Shown: positions 22,940 through 34,964 of the stretch, piece after piece
How the letters are laid out: every line of letters starts with the position of its first letter
How positions within the stretch are numbered: position 1 is the stretch's first letter
NCBI RefSeq assembly: GCF_958979055.1
Contig: NC_084899.1
Span: forward strand, 570,501-634,500
Length of the DNA stretch: 64,000 bases
From: Alnus glutinosa
Lineage: Eukaryota; Streptophyta; Magnoliopsida; Fagales; Betulaceae
Reading direction: 5' to 3'
Made by a program: the position numbers and the translations under genes
Notes under the pieces: generated by a model
Database searches by the model: none
What the model saw: only the letters and a program-made list of their open reading frames with translations
What the model was told of the DNA's origin: nothing

Positions 22940-25900
22940 CATTTGATCAGCTCCTACTATTTTTCTGACTGTTACTTTACAAAACAAAAAAAAAAATCTG
23001 ACACTGTTTCATTTTGTTTTGCCAGTCTTGCAACAGCTGGCTATGGTACAGCCCTTGGTGTGATCCGTGCTGTTCATACTGAAGGGTTGTTAGAAAGGGC
23101 CTATTGCACTGAAACCCGTCCATTCAATCAGGTGACTAAGTTTGTAGTTCTTGATAATCTTCAATAGCAGAAAAATCTTGAAAGAACCAAAAATAGGAGC
23201 ATGATTGCGAAGAAAGGGTTTGAATCCACAAGGAAAACTTTGTAATCGACTAGAAAGTCAAGAACCTCTTAGAGAAATATTATTGATGAAATATAATTTG
23301 ATTTTATTGTAACAGCATAGGACCAATTTAAAGGTTCCAGAAACCTTTTTCTGCAAGAAAAAATATTCCTAAAAACGATCCTATGTAATATACTACTATG
23401 AAAGGACTCTAATTTGATTAGAAAAACACATGGATAGCAGCGTTCAATAGCTTGCCTGTTTCTAATTTCTCTCCACTTTTAAAATTTACCTATGTCGGAT
23501 TAGATTTGGGGAACTAGTGCATTATGAGAGGGTCAAGGTTTTTGCACTTGATTCTATGGGTTTGAGTTTCTATTTTTAGGATTAGAGTTTTTGCTTTGAG
23601 AATAGCTTCTATAAAGAGAGTTGCTATGAGTTCGTCACGTTGGTGGTTTGTAGAGTCTAAGGAGTTTGGCTTGTCGGTAGTGGGTGGCTTTATAGGCATT
23701 AGGATTCATGAACGTCGGAAAGGAGTGACGAGGTCCATTCTGATAGATAAAGATGAGGCTGCCTGGTTGCTCAAGTCCTTTCATGATCTGATTACGGTGC
23801 TTGATTGTAGAGTGTTTTGGAATCAATCCGTCTCGGGTTTTCCGCGGATTCTTGCGCAGCAGTGTGCGAATAGGCATGGGTTCTTTCTGACCTTAGAAGA
23901 ATACGAGGGGAGAAGAAGGAAAGGTTCTGTCTTGGTGCCTAAAGGAAGATTTGGTGAGGGGTGGAAGCGCTTCGGGGAGGAGCTCCGTTTAGCTTTCAAT
24001 AGTCTGCTTGCTGGCAGTTCCTCAGAGCATGTTGAAGGCAAGGTTGTGTCACAGCCTAAGCTTCTCTTTGAGAGGAGGAGGAGCTATGCTGAAGTTTTGA
24101 GCTCTTCTCTGCCGAAAGAGAAGGCGTCTTTTTACCTTTCGGAGGAGGATAACCAGTCCCGGGCGTCGTCTCTGGCGAAGGGTTACTGTGTTCAAGCGGC
24201 CTTATCGGCAAGATTGGCTACAACGAAGCATGCTAGGTTGAAGATGGAAGAGTTGGTGAAGGATTTTCCTGCGAAACCGGCGGGGCTGAAGGTTGAGAAG
24301 ATGGAGAAGGCCTTTCCGGCGAAACCGGCAGGGCTGAAGATTCAAATCGCAGGCTCTGCTGAGTCGTCGGATAGTGAGTCTGTGTCAGACCTAAGGGGTA
24401 GGGGAGAGGGCTCTAGCCCCTCTGTGTTGCCTTCTGTACCACGCAAGTCACACGTCGGTGATTGCCTCGAGCTGTGCAGCAACAGGAAGACGTTGGAGAC
24501 GTTGCATGAGGAAATAAGGTGTTGTCTGACTGGGTTGCGTTTGTTGGAAGACAAGGTGATGGGTAGGTCCAATTCATTGGGCTCCAGTCTCTCTCGGCCC
24601 AATTCTCTGTTGCCCGAAAGAACCCCTTCGAGTCCTCCAAAGACAGCCCATCTTCCTAAAGGTACAGCTCCTTTGCAGTTTCCCATCAAGAGGCCCAAGT
24701 TTCTGTTTAAGCCTAAGGCTGGGTCGGTTCTGCGACCTATTCCAACTCGCCAGTTCTCGCTGGACGCTGGTGCCTCTACTTCTGCTGGGCCGTCGAAGCC
24801 GTTGGGTACGTGTCCAGCCGTCTTGAAGTCTTTGTGTAAGCCAGGTTTTCCTGGTCGGGTTTATCAGCGTCGGAAGCTACGGAACCAGTCTTCTTCGACT
24901 GTTTGGAGAGCTAAGCCAAGGCAATCTATACCGGATGCAGGAACGAGTTAGAGCAGGGAGAAGGTGGCGGTTGCTTCGATGAATGGGGAACAGAATAACT
25001 CTCCGGCGTCCGAGGAGTTGCTGTGTGGTGGGTTAGGAGTGCTGAAAGTTCTACAGCCTGTTGATAGACAATTGGAGGAGTTAGCAGTTTCCGGTCTTGG
25101 GCTGGAATCAAACGGCTCCTGTCAGTCTGGGCTGGGATCTACTTTAGCTGGAGAGGCCACCAATCTAGGAGAGAGGGGTTCTGATGATGGAATTGGAATC
25201 AGGATGGAGTTGTCGGCTGAGGGTGGAGGTCTGATGTTGGCTCCTCAGGTAAAAAGATCGCTGTTGAATGTTGGACTGGGTTGTTCTGGGTTTGGTGTGG
25301 ATTCAGTGACTTAGAGGCAGGAAGAAGGCAGTCTTGAGCTAGTAATTTTGTCCACTACAAAAGGTAAAGTGGGATTCGATCCAGAAGTTTGTTCAGGGGG
25401 ACCTCTAGTGGGGAAGTGCCTCTGGGAAGGAGAAGGGGACAGATTGGAGAGTGGGTCTTCTCTTAAAAGCATGGTGGCTGAGAAGGGTACTCACTTTTTG
25501 CTAGAGCACTATCCTGAAGGCTTCTTACTGAATGACAAGGTTAGAGATGGTGGGGGGTTGTTAGAGAGTTATGAGCCGATAGTTATTACTCCATTGGCAG
25601 TGGAAGATGTAGACGGGCAGAGGGTGTCGCCTAGATGGGTAGTGGAAAGAATTAAGAGGTTTTATCCAATTATTGGGCTCTCTTGTGGTCGTTTTGAGGA
25701 CAGATTGCTAGCTTTGTTTGAGGAGATTGAAGAGGCTAGAGGCCTCTCTTTGGCTGAACCTAAGACTAAGATTTCGCCTGCTCCAGGGGTGAAAGGGCAG
25801 AGGGAATTAAATAGGCTATCCTGGTCTATTAATTACGAGAAGAGAGGGGTTCAGTCTGAAAGAGGCAGGTATAAGGGTAGGGGGCCATCTCGCTTTTATG

Positions 25901-28900
25901 ACGCCTAAAATTTTGACGTGGAATGTTAGACGGATTAATGCGATCGAGAAAAGAATGGAGATTAGAGGGCTTCTAAGGGTTTGGAAGGCGGATATTGTTT
26001 GCTTGGTGGAGACAAAGATGGCAGTTATCTCTAGGGAAGTGGTACGAAGTTTATGGGGTTGCCTTTATGTTGATTGGTGCTACCTGGGTGCCAATGGAGC
26101 GTCGGGTGGAATTTTGTTAATGTGGGATAGAAGGGTGGTGGAGAAAGTGGAAGAGCGTATTGGTAGATATTCTGTTGCCTGTTCTTTGCGTAACATTGGA
26201 GATAATGTTGTTTGGGCTTATGGGGGGGTTTATGGTCCGAATGATGACAGGGAGAGGAGGGATTTGTGGGATGAATTAGTGGGATTGATGAGTTGGTGGG
26301 AGATGCCTCGGTGTATTGGGGGAGACTTTAATGTGGTTCGTTTTCCTAGTGAGAGATCTAGTGGTGCTGGTTTTTCTACAGCTATGGAAGAGTTCTCTGA
26401 CTTCATTTTCATGCATAATTTGGTGGACCTTCCCCTTGAAGATGGGCAGTTTACTTGGTCGAATGGTCAAGAAAATCAAACTTGGTCGAGAATAGATAGG
26501 TTCTTAATTTCTCCAGAGTGGGAGGATCGTTTTCCTGAAGTATCGCAGAGGAGGTTGACAAGAATTTTCTCCGATCATTTTCCTTTGTTATTGGACTGTG
26601 GGACAAATAGAGGAGGAAACAGGTATTTTAAGTTTGAGAACATGTGGCTGAAATACGAGGGTTTTGTTGAGCAGGTGAAAAAGTTGTGGATGTCTTATGA
26701 ATTTTCTGGTCTTCCTAGCTTCATTTTGGCCAATAAACTGAAGGCCTTGAAGGCTGATTTGAAGAAATGGAATGAAGAAGTGCTTGGTGATTTAGGGAAG
26801 AAGAAGAAAGAATTAATGGAGGGTATTCGAGAGCTGGAGAATCGAAGAACAGCGTGGCCTAGAGGAGGAAGATAAAATCTGAAGGGTTGATATGGCGAGA
26901 GAGATGGAGAAGACCCTTCTTTTTGAGGAAACAAGCTGGAGGCAAAAGTCTAGAGCTTTGTGGTTAAAGGAGGGGGATAAGAACACAAAATTCTTTCACA
27001 GGGTGGCCAACTCACACCGTAAATTCAACCAAGTGGACTCTATGAGTATTAACGGTTTTATTTCCAAAAATCCTGCGGAGATTAAGGAGCATTTAGTTCA
27101 TTTCTACAGTAATTTGTATTTGGAGAATTGCTCGTGGCGGCCTAGGGTGGAGGGCCTATCTTTTTTATCCATTGATGCGGAGGAGAGCATTTGGCTAGAA
27201 AGAGCTTTTGAGGAGAAGGAGGTGTGGGATGTTATCAGGGATTTGAATGGAGACAAGGTGCCAGGTCCGGACGGTTTCACTGCGGCTTTCTTTCAAAAGT
27301 GTTGGGATTTTTTAAAAACTGACATTATGGATGTTTTTGCAGAATTTCATGCTCGAGGAAAGTTTGAAAAGAGCTTGAATGCTACCTTTGTCTCTTTGAT
27401 TCCTAAGAAGACTGGTGCCATGGATGTCAGAGACTTTCGCCCTATTAGTTTGGTAGGGGGGTTTACAAGATTATCTCAAAGGTCCTTGCCAACAGATTTA
27501 AGTCCGTTGTGGGTAAGATTATCTCCAACACTCAGAATGCGTTTATTGGAGGTCGACAAATATTAGACTCTGTGCTTATTGCAAATGAATGTGTGGATAG
27601 TCATATTCGATCGGGGGAACCTGGACTCCTGTGTAAGCTAGATTTGGAGAAGGCTTATGATCATGTGAATTGAGAGTTCTTGCTCTATTTGCTTCAGAGA
27701 TGTGGTTTGGGGGAAAAATGGAGGGATTGGATACGTTTTTGTATTTCAACGGTGAGATTCTCTATTCTTGTTAATGGAACCCCTTCGGGTTTCTTTAATA
27801 GCTCTCGTGGATTGAGAAAAGGAGATCCTCTTTCCCCATTGTTGTTTGTGGTGGTTATGGAGGCGTTGAGTCGGATGTTGACTGCCGCGTTAGACCAGGG
27901 TAATTTGACAGGGTTCTTAGTGTGTTCTAGAGATTCAGAGGCCCTAGTTGTGAACCACCTGCTGTTTGCTGATGATACTTTGATCTTTTGTGGTGCCCAA
28001 GAAGAACAAATTCGCCATCTGAGATGTATCTTCTTAGGTTTCGAGGCAGCTTCTGGGTTGAGAATAAATTTAGGAAAATCAGAAATTGTCCCAATTGGTG
28101 GAGTAGAGGATGTCGAAAGGTTGGCCAATCTTCTTGGTTGTAGGGTTGCCTCTTTGCCTATGACTTACTTGGGTTTGCCGTTGGGTTCTTCTTACAAGTC
28201 CATCTCTATTTGGAATGGTGTTATTGAAAAAATAGAAAGGAGGTTGGCGGGTTGGAAGCGGATGTACTTGTCGAAGGGTGCCCAGTTGACTCTTATCAAA
28301 AGTACACTCTCTAATATTCCCACTTACTACCTATCTTTGTTTCCTTTGCCAGTGAGGGTGGCTAATCGTCTTGATAAAATTCAAAAGGATTTTCTTTGGG
28401 GAGGCATTGGTGATGAGAAAAAATTCCATCTAGTGAGTTGGAACAAGATTTGTACACCTTTGTATGCAGGTGGGTTGGGAGTTCACAATCTCATCCAGTT
28501 CAATCGAGCGCTTTTGGGTAAATGGTTATGGAGATATGGTAGGGAGAGAGAGGCTTTATGGCGTTTGGTGATTGATGCCAAATTTCAGAGTCTTAAGGGC
28601 GGATGGTGCTCGAAAGAGGTCTTGGGTTCCTTTGGAGTGGGTGTATGGAAACTTATAAGGAGGAGGTGGGAGAATTTTCGCTATTTTGTTCGTTTTGAAG
28701 TTGGGAGTGGATCTAACATTAGCTTTTGGCATGACCGGTGGTGTGGGGATAGTTCCTTGAAGCAATGTTTTCCAGCTCTTTTTTGTTTTGTTAGGAACAA
28801 AGACGCGATGGTGGCGGATAATTTGATGGTCCATAATGGTGTAATTCAGTGGAATGTTCTCTTCACAAGACAAATCCAGGATTGGGAGATGGATATGGTC

Positions 28901-31388
28901 CTCTCTTTCTTCGACCGATTATATTCTACTTCGATTCGTCATGGTGAGGGTGATAGATTAGTGTGGAATCCCTCTAAAAAAGGTTTATTTGAGGTGAGAT
29001 CCTTCTATGAAGAGCTCTGTAGGAAAGATGGCCCATCTCTTCCTTCTTTTCCTTGGAAAAATATTTGGCGTGTTAAGGCTCCAACTAGGGTGACTTTTTT
29101 CGTATGGTCAGCAGCTTTGGGCAAAATTTTGACGCATGATAACTTGCGTAAGAGGAATGTAATAGTAATGGAGTGGTGTTGTCTATGCAAGAAGAGTGGG
29201 GAGTCTATTGATCACTTGTTGCTTCATTGTGAGGTAGCCCGGGCCCTATGGAGCTACGTTCTTAATTTATTTGGGGTTGAGTGGGTTATGCCACAATCGG
29301 TGTTGGAGTTATTGACTAGTTGGGGGGCGGCAAGTGGGAGTCGGCATGCGAAAGAGGTTTGGCGGTTAGCTCCTCTTTGCTTGCTGTGGTGTATTTGGAG
29401 GGAGCGGAATGCTCGTTTATTTGAAGATGTAGAGACACCTATGGTGGAGCTACGGAAGCGGTTGCTCAACACTTTATATTCTTGGATAGCGCCACATCAT
29501 TGTTTGAGTGTCTTTACTTTTGTAAACTTTTTAAATTTACTTTATGTTCGACCCGTTTAAGGGCTCTCTTGTATACTTCCCGTGTATAAGGGTTGCGCCC
29601 CTTAGCGCTTTTCAATAAATTGCTATTACTTATCAAAAAAAAAAAAAAATTTGATTAGAAAAGCCCTAAATATACTTAACAATAGGGAAATGAAATCATA
29701 CTTAGAAAATCCAAAAACCCAAAAACTTCAAATAAAAATCTTCAAATGACAAGCAAGACAGCCTACGTCATTTTGTCTGACTGTCACAAGCTTGGCTAAG
29801 CATCTGTGTTGAAATCTTTGCTCAGTCGGAATGTACAAATTTGTTCTTAAAAATGTCAGTAAGTGTAATGACTCGGATTATTGCCATGATCTAATAACAT
29901 AATTTGGTAGAAGTGAATCCAGTTACCACAATGAAGCTTACACTTGAATCCTTTGGGTAATTGTTTAGTGACACTTGGTCAGAAATATGGGACTATGTAT
30001 TTTGTAGTCCTGACTCGAAGAAACTCAGTATTGATGCAAACAACCAACAATGTTATTAGTAATGTTCTATTTGACAGTTGAGGTTGGTGTCGATAGAATA
30101 GCTGAATTGTGGTCGGATGCTTGCAATACAGAGATTTGTGTCCCCTTCAAGCAAATGACCTCTATATGACAGCTGAGGCTGTTAAGCACAAAATATTGTG
30201 AATAGGGACAATGCTAGCTAAGTTACCGCTTAATTGTTTCATGGAATACATATATAGAACTCTTAACATTCAAGAGAATTGCTTCTGGAGATGGAGGGAA
30301 TTTCCTTACATGAATGTTATGCAGATTTTGGCTGGTTTGTCTATTAGTTGGGAATCTATTTCATCCTAACAAACACTGGTTTTTCTTTTCAATATTAAGA
30401 GCTAGAAGTGCTTATGAATGACTTAAAAGCTCAACAGCAAAAAGAGAGAATCTTTTTTTTTTTCCCCTGAATGGAGTGAAAGTTGAGGGTGGGACACATT
30501 CTTTGAATTGGTTGGTGTAAACAGAGCTGCGCCAAAGTATTGGTCAGGAATGTTCTTGCATACGAAATTATTATAGCAGTGTGCCTTACACTAATTGGTC
30601 TATGACATGAAAGGTAGGTCATTGAGATATTGACTTGAATTTATTAACCCACTTACATTTTAGTTTTTTTTTTTCCTTTTCGGTTTAGTGTTCAATACCG
30701 TTGTTCTTATGTTTGTTTCTTTAACCATCTCCAGGGATCCAGACTCACAGCTTTTGAGCTGGTGCATGATAACATACCTGCTACTCTTATAGCAGATTCA
30801 GCCGCAGCTGCGTTGATGAAAGATGGACGAGTAGATGCTGTCATTGTTGGAGCTGATCGTGTGGCTGCAAATGGTAATTTAATGCAGTTATCATTCAACT
30901 GCAATAGGGTATGTTTAACTGATGTGTTTTAATCTAATTGCAGGTGATACAGCTAACAAGATTGGAACTTACAGTCTTGCCTTGTGTGCTATGAATCATA
31001 AGATCCCATTTTATGTGGCTGCACCTCTAACATCCATTGATTTATCCCTTACTTCTGGAAAAGAGATCGTTATAGAGGAAAGATCCCCAAAGGAATTGAC
31101 ACACTCGGGTGGAGGACTTGGGGAACAAGTTGCTGCATCTGGAATCTCTGTCTGGAACCCAGCTTTTGATGTCACTCCTGCTAATCTGATAGCTGGTATA
31201 ATAACAGAAAAGGTCTCTGTCTCTCTCTCTCTCTCTGTGACTTGCATTTTGGTGCATATAGGAAGGAATCAAACTGAATTGGTTGTATAGCTGTCTGATG
31301 GCTTGTATTCTGTGAGCAGGGTGTCATTACAAAGATGAGCAGTGATGCTTTTGACATAAAGGATTTCGTACAAAAGGTGGACCAGTAG
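17509..31388 (+). CDS. MTNA: Methylthioribose-1-phosphate isomerase
   Basis: Nine exons join in frame to 368 residues: 17509-17574, 18098-18153, 18766-18924, 19147-19246, 22605-22747, 23026-23131, 30735-30873, 30944-31212 and 31320-31388. The protein belongs to the eIF2B-alpha/MtnA family and isomerises 5-methylthioribose-1-phosphate to methylthioribulose-1-phosphate in the methionine salvage pathway, in the cytosol. The family's catalytic residues are present: C171 in THCNTG and D251 in [18 protein letters not shown]. The start [22 protein letters not shown] matches the family N-terminus. A 5' UTR intron (about 17345-17490, CAG|GTAACT to AACAG|GTTGAG) is likely. Introns 4 and 6 each carry a LINE, in opposite orientations, which stretches a compact gene to 14 kb. 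All GT-AG sites are intact, so the gene looks functional. Confidence 0.95.
19260..22443 (-). mobile_element. 5'-truncated LINE in MTNA intron 4
   Basis: A poly-T plus GATAAGTAA at the left edge marks the LINE 3' end. A 10-bp target duplication GTAAATATCT lies at 19250-19259 and 22444-22453. The element retains only the end of the endonuclease, the reverse transcriptase and the C-terminal zf-RVT-like domain. It is related to the full-length LINE in intron 6 of the same gene but lies in the opposite orientation. Confidence 0.9.
19350..22443 (-). pseudogene. LINE ORF2 fragment (endonuclease end, reverse transcriptase, zf-RVT)
   Basis: One continuous minus-strand frame runs from 22443 to the stop at 19350-19352 and is broken only by TAG codons at 22413-22415, 20682-20684 and 19581-19583. 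At the first two, and probably the third, the related LINE at 25898-29560 has tryptophan, so each fits a TGG to TAG change. The endonuclease end ([10 protein letters not shown]) leads into the RT. The RT active site reads FVDD in place of the usual FADD. The C-terminal region contains the CxxC...HxxxxC zinc pattern of zf-RVT ([18 protein letters not shown]). It is a dead 5'-truncated copy. Confidence 0.9.
22734..22868 (+). repeat. Tandem duplication of the MTNA exon 5 end and its splice donor
   Basis: The segment from TGCAACACGGGCAG|GTATTCC through the first part of the intron (22734-22793) recurs at 22809-22868, with a short CT tract between. The second copy therefore presents a perfect duplicate donor (CAG|GTATTC) 75 bp downstream at 22822. 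Use of the second donor would add 75 nt (25 codons) containing TAA in frame at about 22784. Confidence 0.85.
22869..22936 (+). repeat. (CT)n microsatellite
   Basis: A nearly pure CT dinucleotide run of almost 70 bp follows the donor duplication in MTNA intron 5. The CT tract between the two donor copies suggests that replication slippage through this repeat made the duplication. Confidence 0.95.
23596..25908 (+). pseudogene. LINE ORF1 (about 770 codons, two in-frame TAG)
   Basis: One frame stays open from 23596 to the TAA at 25906-25908 except for TAG at 24949-24951 and 25312-25314. The N-terminal part ([16 protein letters not shown] to about residue 130) is a compact, conserved-looking domain that I do not recognise. 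A Lys/Pro-rich region follows, with a doubled FPAKPAGLK motif (24268-24294 and 24310-24339), then an acidic/Ser segment, a short helical stretch ([11 protein letters not shown]) and a basic tail. No CCHC zinc knuckle is visible, though it is common in plant L1 ORF1 proteins. The last 11 nt overlap the ORF2 start. An alternative start lies 10 codons in, at MSSSRWW. Confidence 0.7.
25898..29560 (+). pseudogene. LINE ORF2 (endonuclease, reverse transcriptase, zf-RVT), frameshifted
   Basis: The start [12 protein letters not shown] opens an APE-type endonuclease (GDFN, SRIDRF and SDHFP motifs, ending near 26610). The RT follows with PGPDGFT, the [11 protein letters not shown] block and the active site FADD at 27965-27976, and a zf-RVT-like C-terminus ([18 protein letters not shown]). 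Four lesions break it: a frameshift near 26840, TGA near 26878, loss of one G in a G run near 27460, and TGA at 27671-27673 where the other LINE has Trp. The 28-29 kb part is long and clean (626 codons), so decay is modest. Confidence 0.92.
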
Positions 31389-31463
31389 TCTTGTGTGCAG
31401 TGGAGGCATCACTTGTTGGAAAGTGTACCGCCATTCTTAAACAAGGGTATTACAATCACAACA

Positions 31464-31561
31464 TTTTTACACAATAACTACACAACTCCTCTTATATGGG
31501 ATGGGCCCGCTATCACATGGGTCTTACCCTATGTGAGAATGGTTGTGTAGTTATGTAAAAA
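31464..31561. repeat. Small foldback (MITE-like) sequence downstream of MTNA
   Basis: TTTTTACACAATAACTACAC at the left and its imperfect reverse complement TTGTGTAGTTATGTAAAAA at the right enclose about 55 bp. It lies about 75 bp after the MTNA stop, so it is probably in the 3' UTR or just past it. No clear target duplication was found. Confidence 0.5.
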
Positions 31562-32454
31562 TAGTGTAAAAAAGTAGTTGATGTGAAAAACTATGTACTT
31601 TGAGATAAAATGAATGAGGGAATCAATCATATTCTCAGGGATGCACCATCTGTGAGATGTAAGCATGTCATTCTACTGGGTATTCTTGAAGAACACTGGC
31701 TGACATTCTGAAGGGTATCACGAATTATATAATTGTTTATTCCTTGAATTTTCACACATGCAAGAACAATCAAGAACACGTGAAGTTTTATGTTCTGATG
31801 ACACTACAAAAAACACTGAAAATCGCCGCGTGTCTACAGTACCGGTTACTGTAGACACACGGCCAGATGGCAGCATGTTTTTCTGGCCACGTGGCCATAT
31901 GCGGCGTAGAAACTATTGGCCGCGTGTATAATGGCCAACTGGTGTTTTCTGAAAAAATATTTTTGGAATTCTTTTTTTTTTTAAAAAAAAAAAAAAACAA
32001 ACAAATAGTATGTACATGATAATATTACTATGTACCCTATACCAAATTAGAGTTTATAAACTAATTAGTTTTGTACAGTACTTGTATTTAAATTTTTTTG
32101 AATTTATTTATATAAAAAATTCTTATTATATACCCCAACAATAAATTTGTGCTATATTTAGTATGTATTGTACTTATGGTTATGTTTTAGGGTTTACATG
32201 CAGGTTGAGTTTCTTGAATATAGTTTATGCGTTAGGACTTAATTTATTGTATGTGTAGTACATACTCTCAGGGTTAGGGTTCGTAGAACATCCATCTGAA
32301 TGTGTTGGCCTTGTGGTCCCGATCATTATAGCATACCTTACACAAATATAAAATTGCATGCCTCTATCATTTGATCCAGTTCAATGTTCAAAACTTGGTC
32401 GAACTATCATTTGATCCTAGAGTTAGGGTTTATAACTATATATATAGTATATAT

Positions 32455-33485
32455 ATTTAGGGTTAGGGTTAGGGTTTATAGCTATATATAGTACATACAC
32501 TTAAGATTAGGGTTAAGGTTAGCGTTTATGGCTTACATATAGTACATACACTTAAGATTAGGGTTAAGATTATGGGTTTTAGGGTTCAATTTTATGGTCA
32601 GGGTTTAGTATAGTATAGTATATATATATATATATACTTAGGGTTAGGATTTAGTTTTAATTTATAGTTTACGGTTTAGTTTTATGGCTTAGGGTTTAGC
32701 AATTTGTACAGTACATACACTTAGGGTTGCATGTGTTTGTGTTTGTATTTGTATTTGTATTTCAAAACTATCTTGTCATATTTGTATATACATATATATA
32801 TAATATATGCATGCATGTAAACGGCGTGCCGAAACTATATACCTTTATAGTTACTTGTATATACCCTGACATTGGGGTTTATGGCTATATATATATATAT
32901 AGAGTATACTTATATAGCTATATACAGTATAGCTATATATAGTATATACACTTAGGCTTAAGATTTATAGATATATGTAATAGGTATATACACTTAGTGT
33001 TAAGGTTTATGTTTATATAGAGTACTAAATGCATAATTAAACCAAATTTGTGCTATATATATATGCATAATTATACGGCGAGGAACAAAAAAAAAATATG
33101 CAACATAACAAAGTACATACACTTAGGGTTAGGGTTTATGGCTATATATAGTATATAGACATAGGGTTAGGGATTATGGGCTACATGCAATATGTTTATA
33201 GTATATTTACGTTTTACGTGTTGAGTACTTTACATATATATGGTATACTTATAAGTAAACCCTAACTCTAATTAGGATTTGCGTTAATGGAATACTAATC
33301 TAATAAAACCCTAACCCTATATATATATAGGACCTATATATATATATATATATATATGAACCTTAACACATACTTAGGGTTTAAGAATTAGTTTTAGGGT
33401 TATCGTTTAGGATTTAGTTTTATGGGTTAGAGTTTATGTAAACCTTAACACTATATATATTACATACACTTAGGGTCGGATTAGG
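32455..33485 (+). repeat. Degenerate TTTAGGG-type array (left arm of CACTA element)
   Basis: Repeated units such as TTAGGGTTAGGGTTTATG alternate with ATATAT and GTACATACACTTAGGGTT spacers across about 1 kb. The unit resembles the plant telomere repeat TTTAGGG, here on the plus strand. The spacing is irregular, so it is not a simple telomere tract. Confidence 0.7.
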
Positions 33486-33519
33486 GTTTGTGTTTGTGTT
33501 TGTGTTTACAAATACAAAT

Positions 33520-33529
<10 letters not shown>

Positions 33530-33586
<57 letters not shown>
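33530..33586. repeat. (AT)n microsatellite in CACTA element
   Basis: A long uninterrupted AT run, followed by a poly-A tract at 33601-33622. Translated frames across it are Ile/Tyr repeats and not genes. Confidence 0.95.
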
Positions 33587-33591
<5 letters not shown>

Positions 33592-34050
33592 TCGTTTTTC
33601 AAAAAAAAAAAAAAAAAAAAAATAGATAGAGACTTGTATCACGTCTCTAATTGGTCAGGTGACCTGGGCGGGACAATTCCCGCGCGCCACCTGGCCTATT
33701 TTTTAAATAAAAAAAATTTAATAAAAAAAAGGGTAGCTTCCTCCTCGATCCACTCATCTCTCTCACTCAGCTCTCTCTCTCTCTCTCTCTCTCTCCCTCT
33801 CTGTCTCCGTCGATCACGGACGTCCGCACCGACCACCGCCCTCCGCTGTCTTCTTCGGCCAGCTCCCTCTTCGGCCGTCACTGCACCACGCGTGCACCAA
33901 CCTATAGGTGCATGCTCTCTCTCTCTCTCTCTCTATCTCTCTGTCTCTCTCTCTAGCTCTCTCTCTAACCGAACCAGGAACCCTAACCCTAGGTCCGGAC
34001 CTCTCTCTCTCTACATCCGTCTCTCTGTCTCTATCTCTCTCTACATCTCC

Positions 34051-34087
<37 letters not shown>

Positions 34088-34964
34088 TCTCTAACCGAAC
34101 CACAGTAGGAACCCTAACCCTAGGTCCGGACCTCTCTCTCTCTCTCTCTGAAACCTCTCCCGGTCTGTGTCTCTCTCTCTCTCTGCCTTGTACGTGATTG
34201 CTATTTTGGGACTTGTTTTGGGATATTATTTTGAGACTAATATGTTTTAATGCAGGTACATTTTGGCTAAGGAGCATAAAATACATCCAAAAAAAATATT
34301 TGTAAGTAATTTTAGCATTAATTTTTTTTCTTTATTTTTGGCTATAATAAACTTGGTGCATTTAAATTAATTTGTTTAAAATCTGTTTCTAATTGTTTTA
34401 ATAGTTTCATATAATAATTGTGGATTTAGCAATTAATAATGGTCTATGCAATGCTGTTAATTTTGTTGGGTTTGAATATCTATTGTTGTGTAATTTTATG
34501 TGTTTTGATGTGGTTGGTCGTTATGCATGGAAAATATTCGTACAGTTGTGTTATTTTTCTTTTTTGTAATATGTTTTACTGTACTACGAATTGGTGTGTG
34601 GATTATTATTTGTGGCAATTTATGCTAAAACATTTGAACAGATTAAACAATCTCACCATTATTTTATTAACTTCATCATAAAATCAATGATGCAAACCAA
34701 TAAAATATAAATAAGTATGCGGTACTATTTCAACAATTTTTGGGTTTTTTAAGAACAAAAAAAAAAAAAGTTTAATTGTTCATTTTTAGGTAATTTTTTT
34801 ACAAATAAAAAAAAAACATTTCAAAGTAAACTCGCCATCATTTTATAATAAAATGATCGTATCCAATAATTATTGAATAGATATAGAAAATTAAATTTGG
34901 CCACCGTCTACCATTTATAATAATTTCTTTTATTATTCAATTTATAACAAAGGTCTAAACAATA

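Larger units (their letters stand above)
23426..29647 (+). mobile_element. Full-length LINE in MTNA intron 6
   Basis: A 6.2-kb element lies between perfect 15-bp target duplications AATTTGATTAGAAAA at 23411-23425 and 29648-29662. It ends ACTTATC plus poly-A. It has a 5' leader of about 170 bp, an ORF1 region (23596-25908), an ORF2 region (25898-29560) and a short 3' UTR of about 70 bp. The ORF order, endonuclease-RT-zf-RVT layout and poly-A tail place it in the plant L1 clade. Both ORFs carry disabling mutations. Confidence 0.92.

Noticed and set aside
33490..34197. A 235-codon plus-strand frame
   Set aside because: It is a translation of AT and CT microsatellites (Tyr-Ile and Ser-Leu runs) inside the CACTA element.
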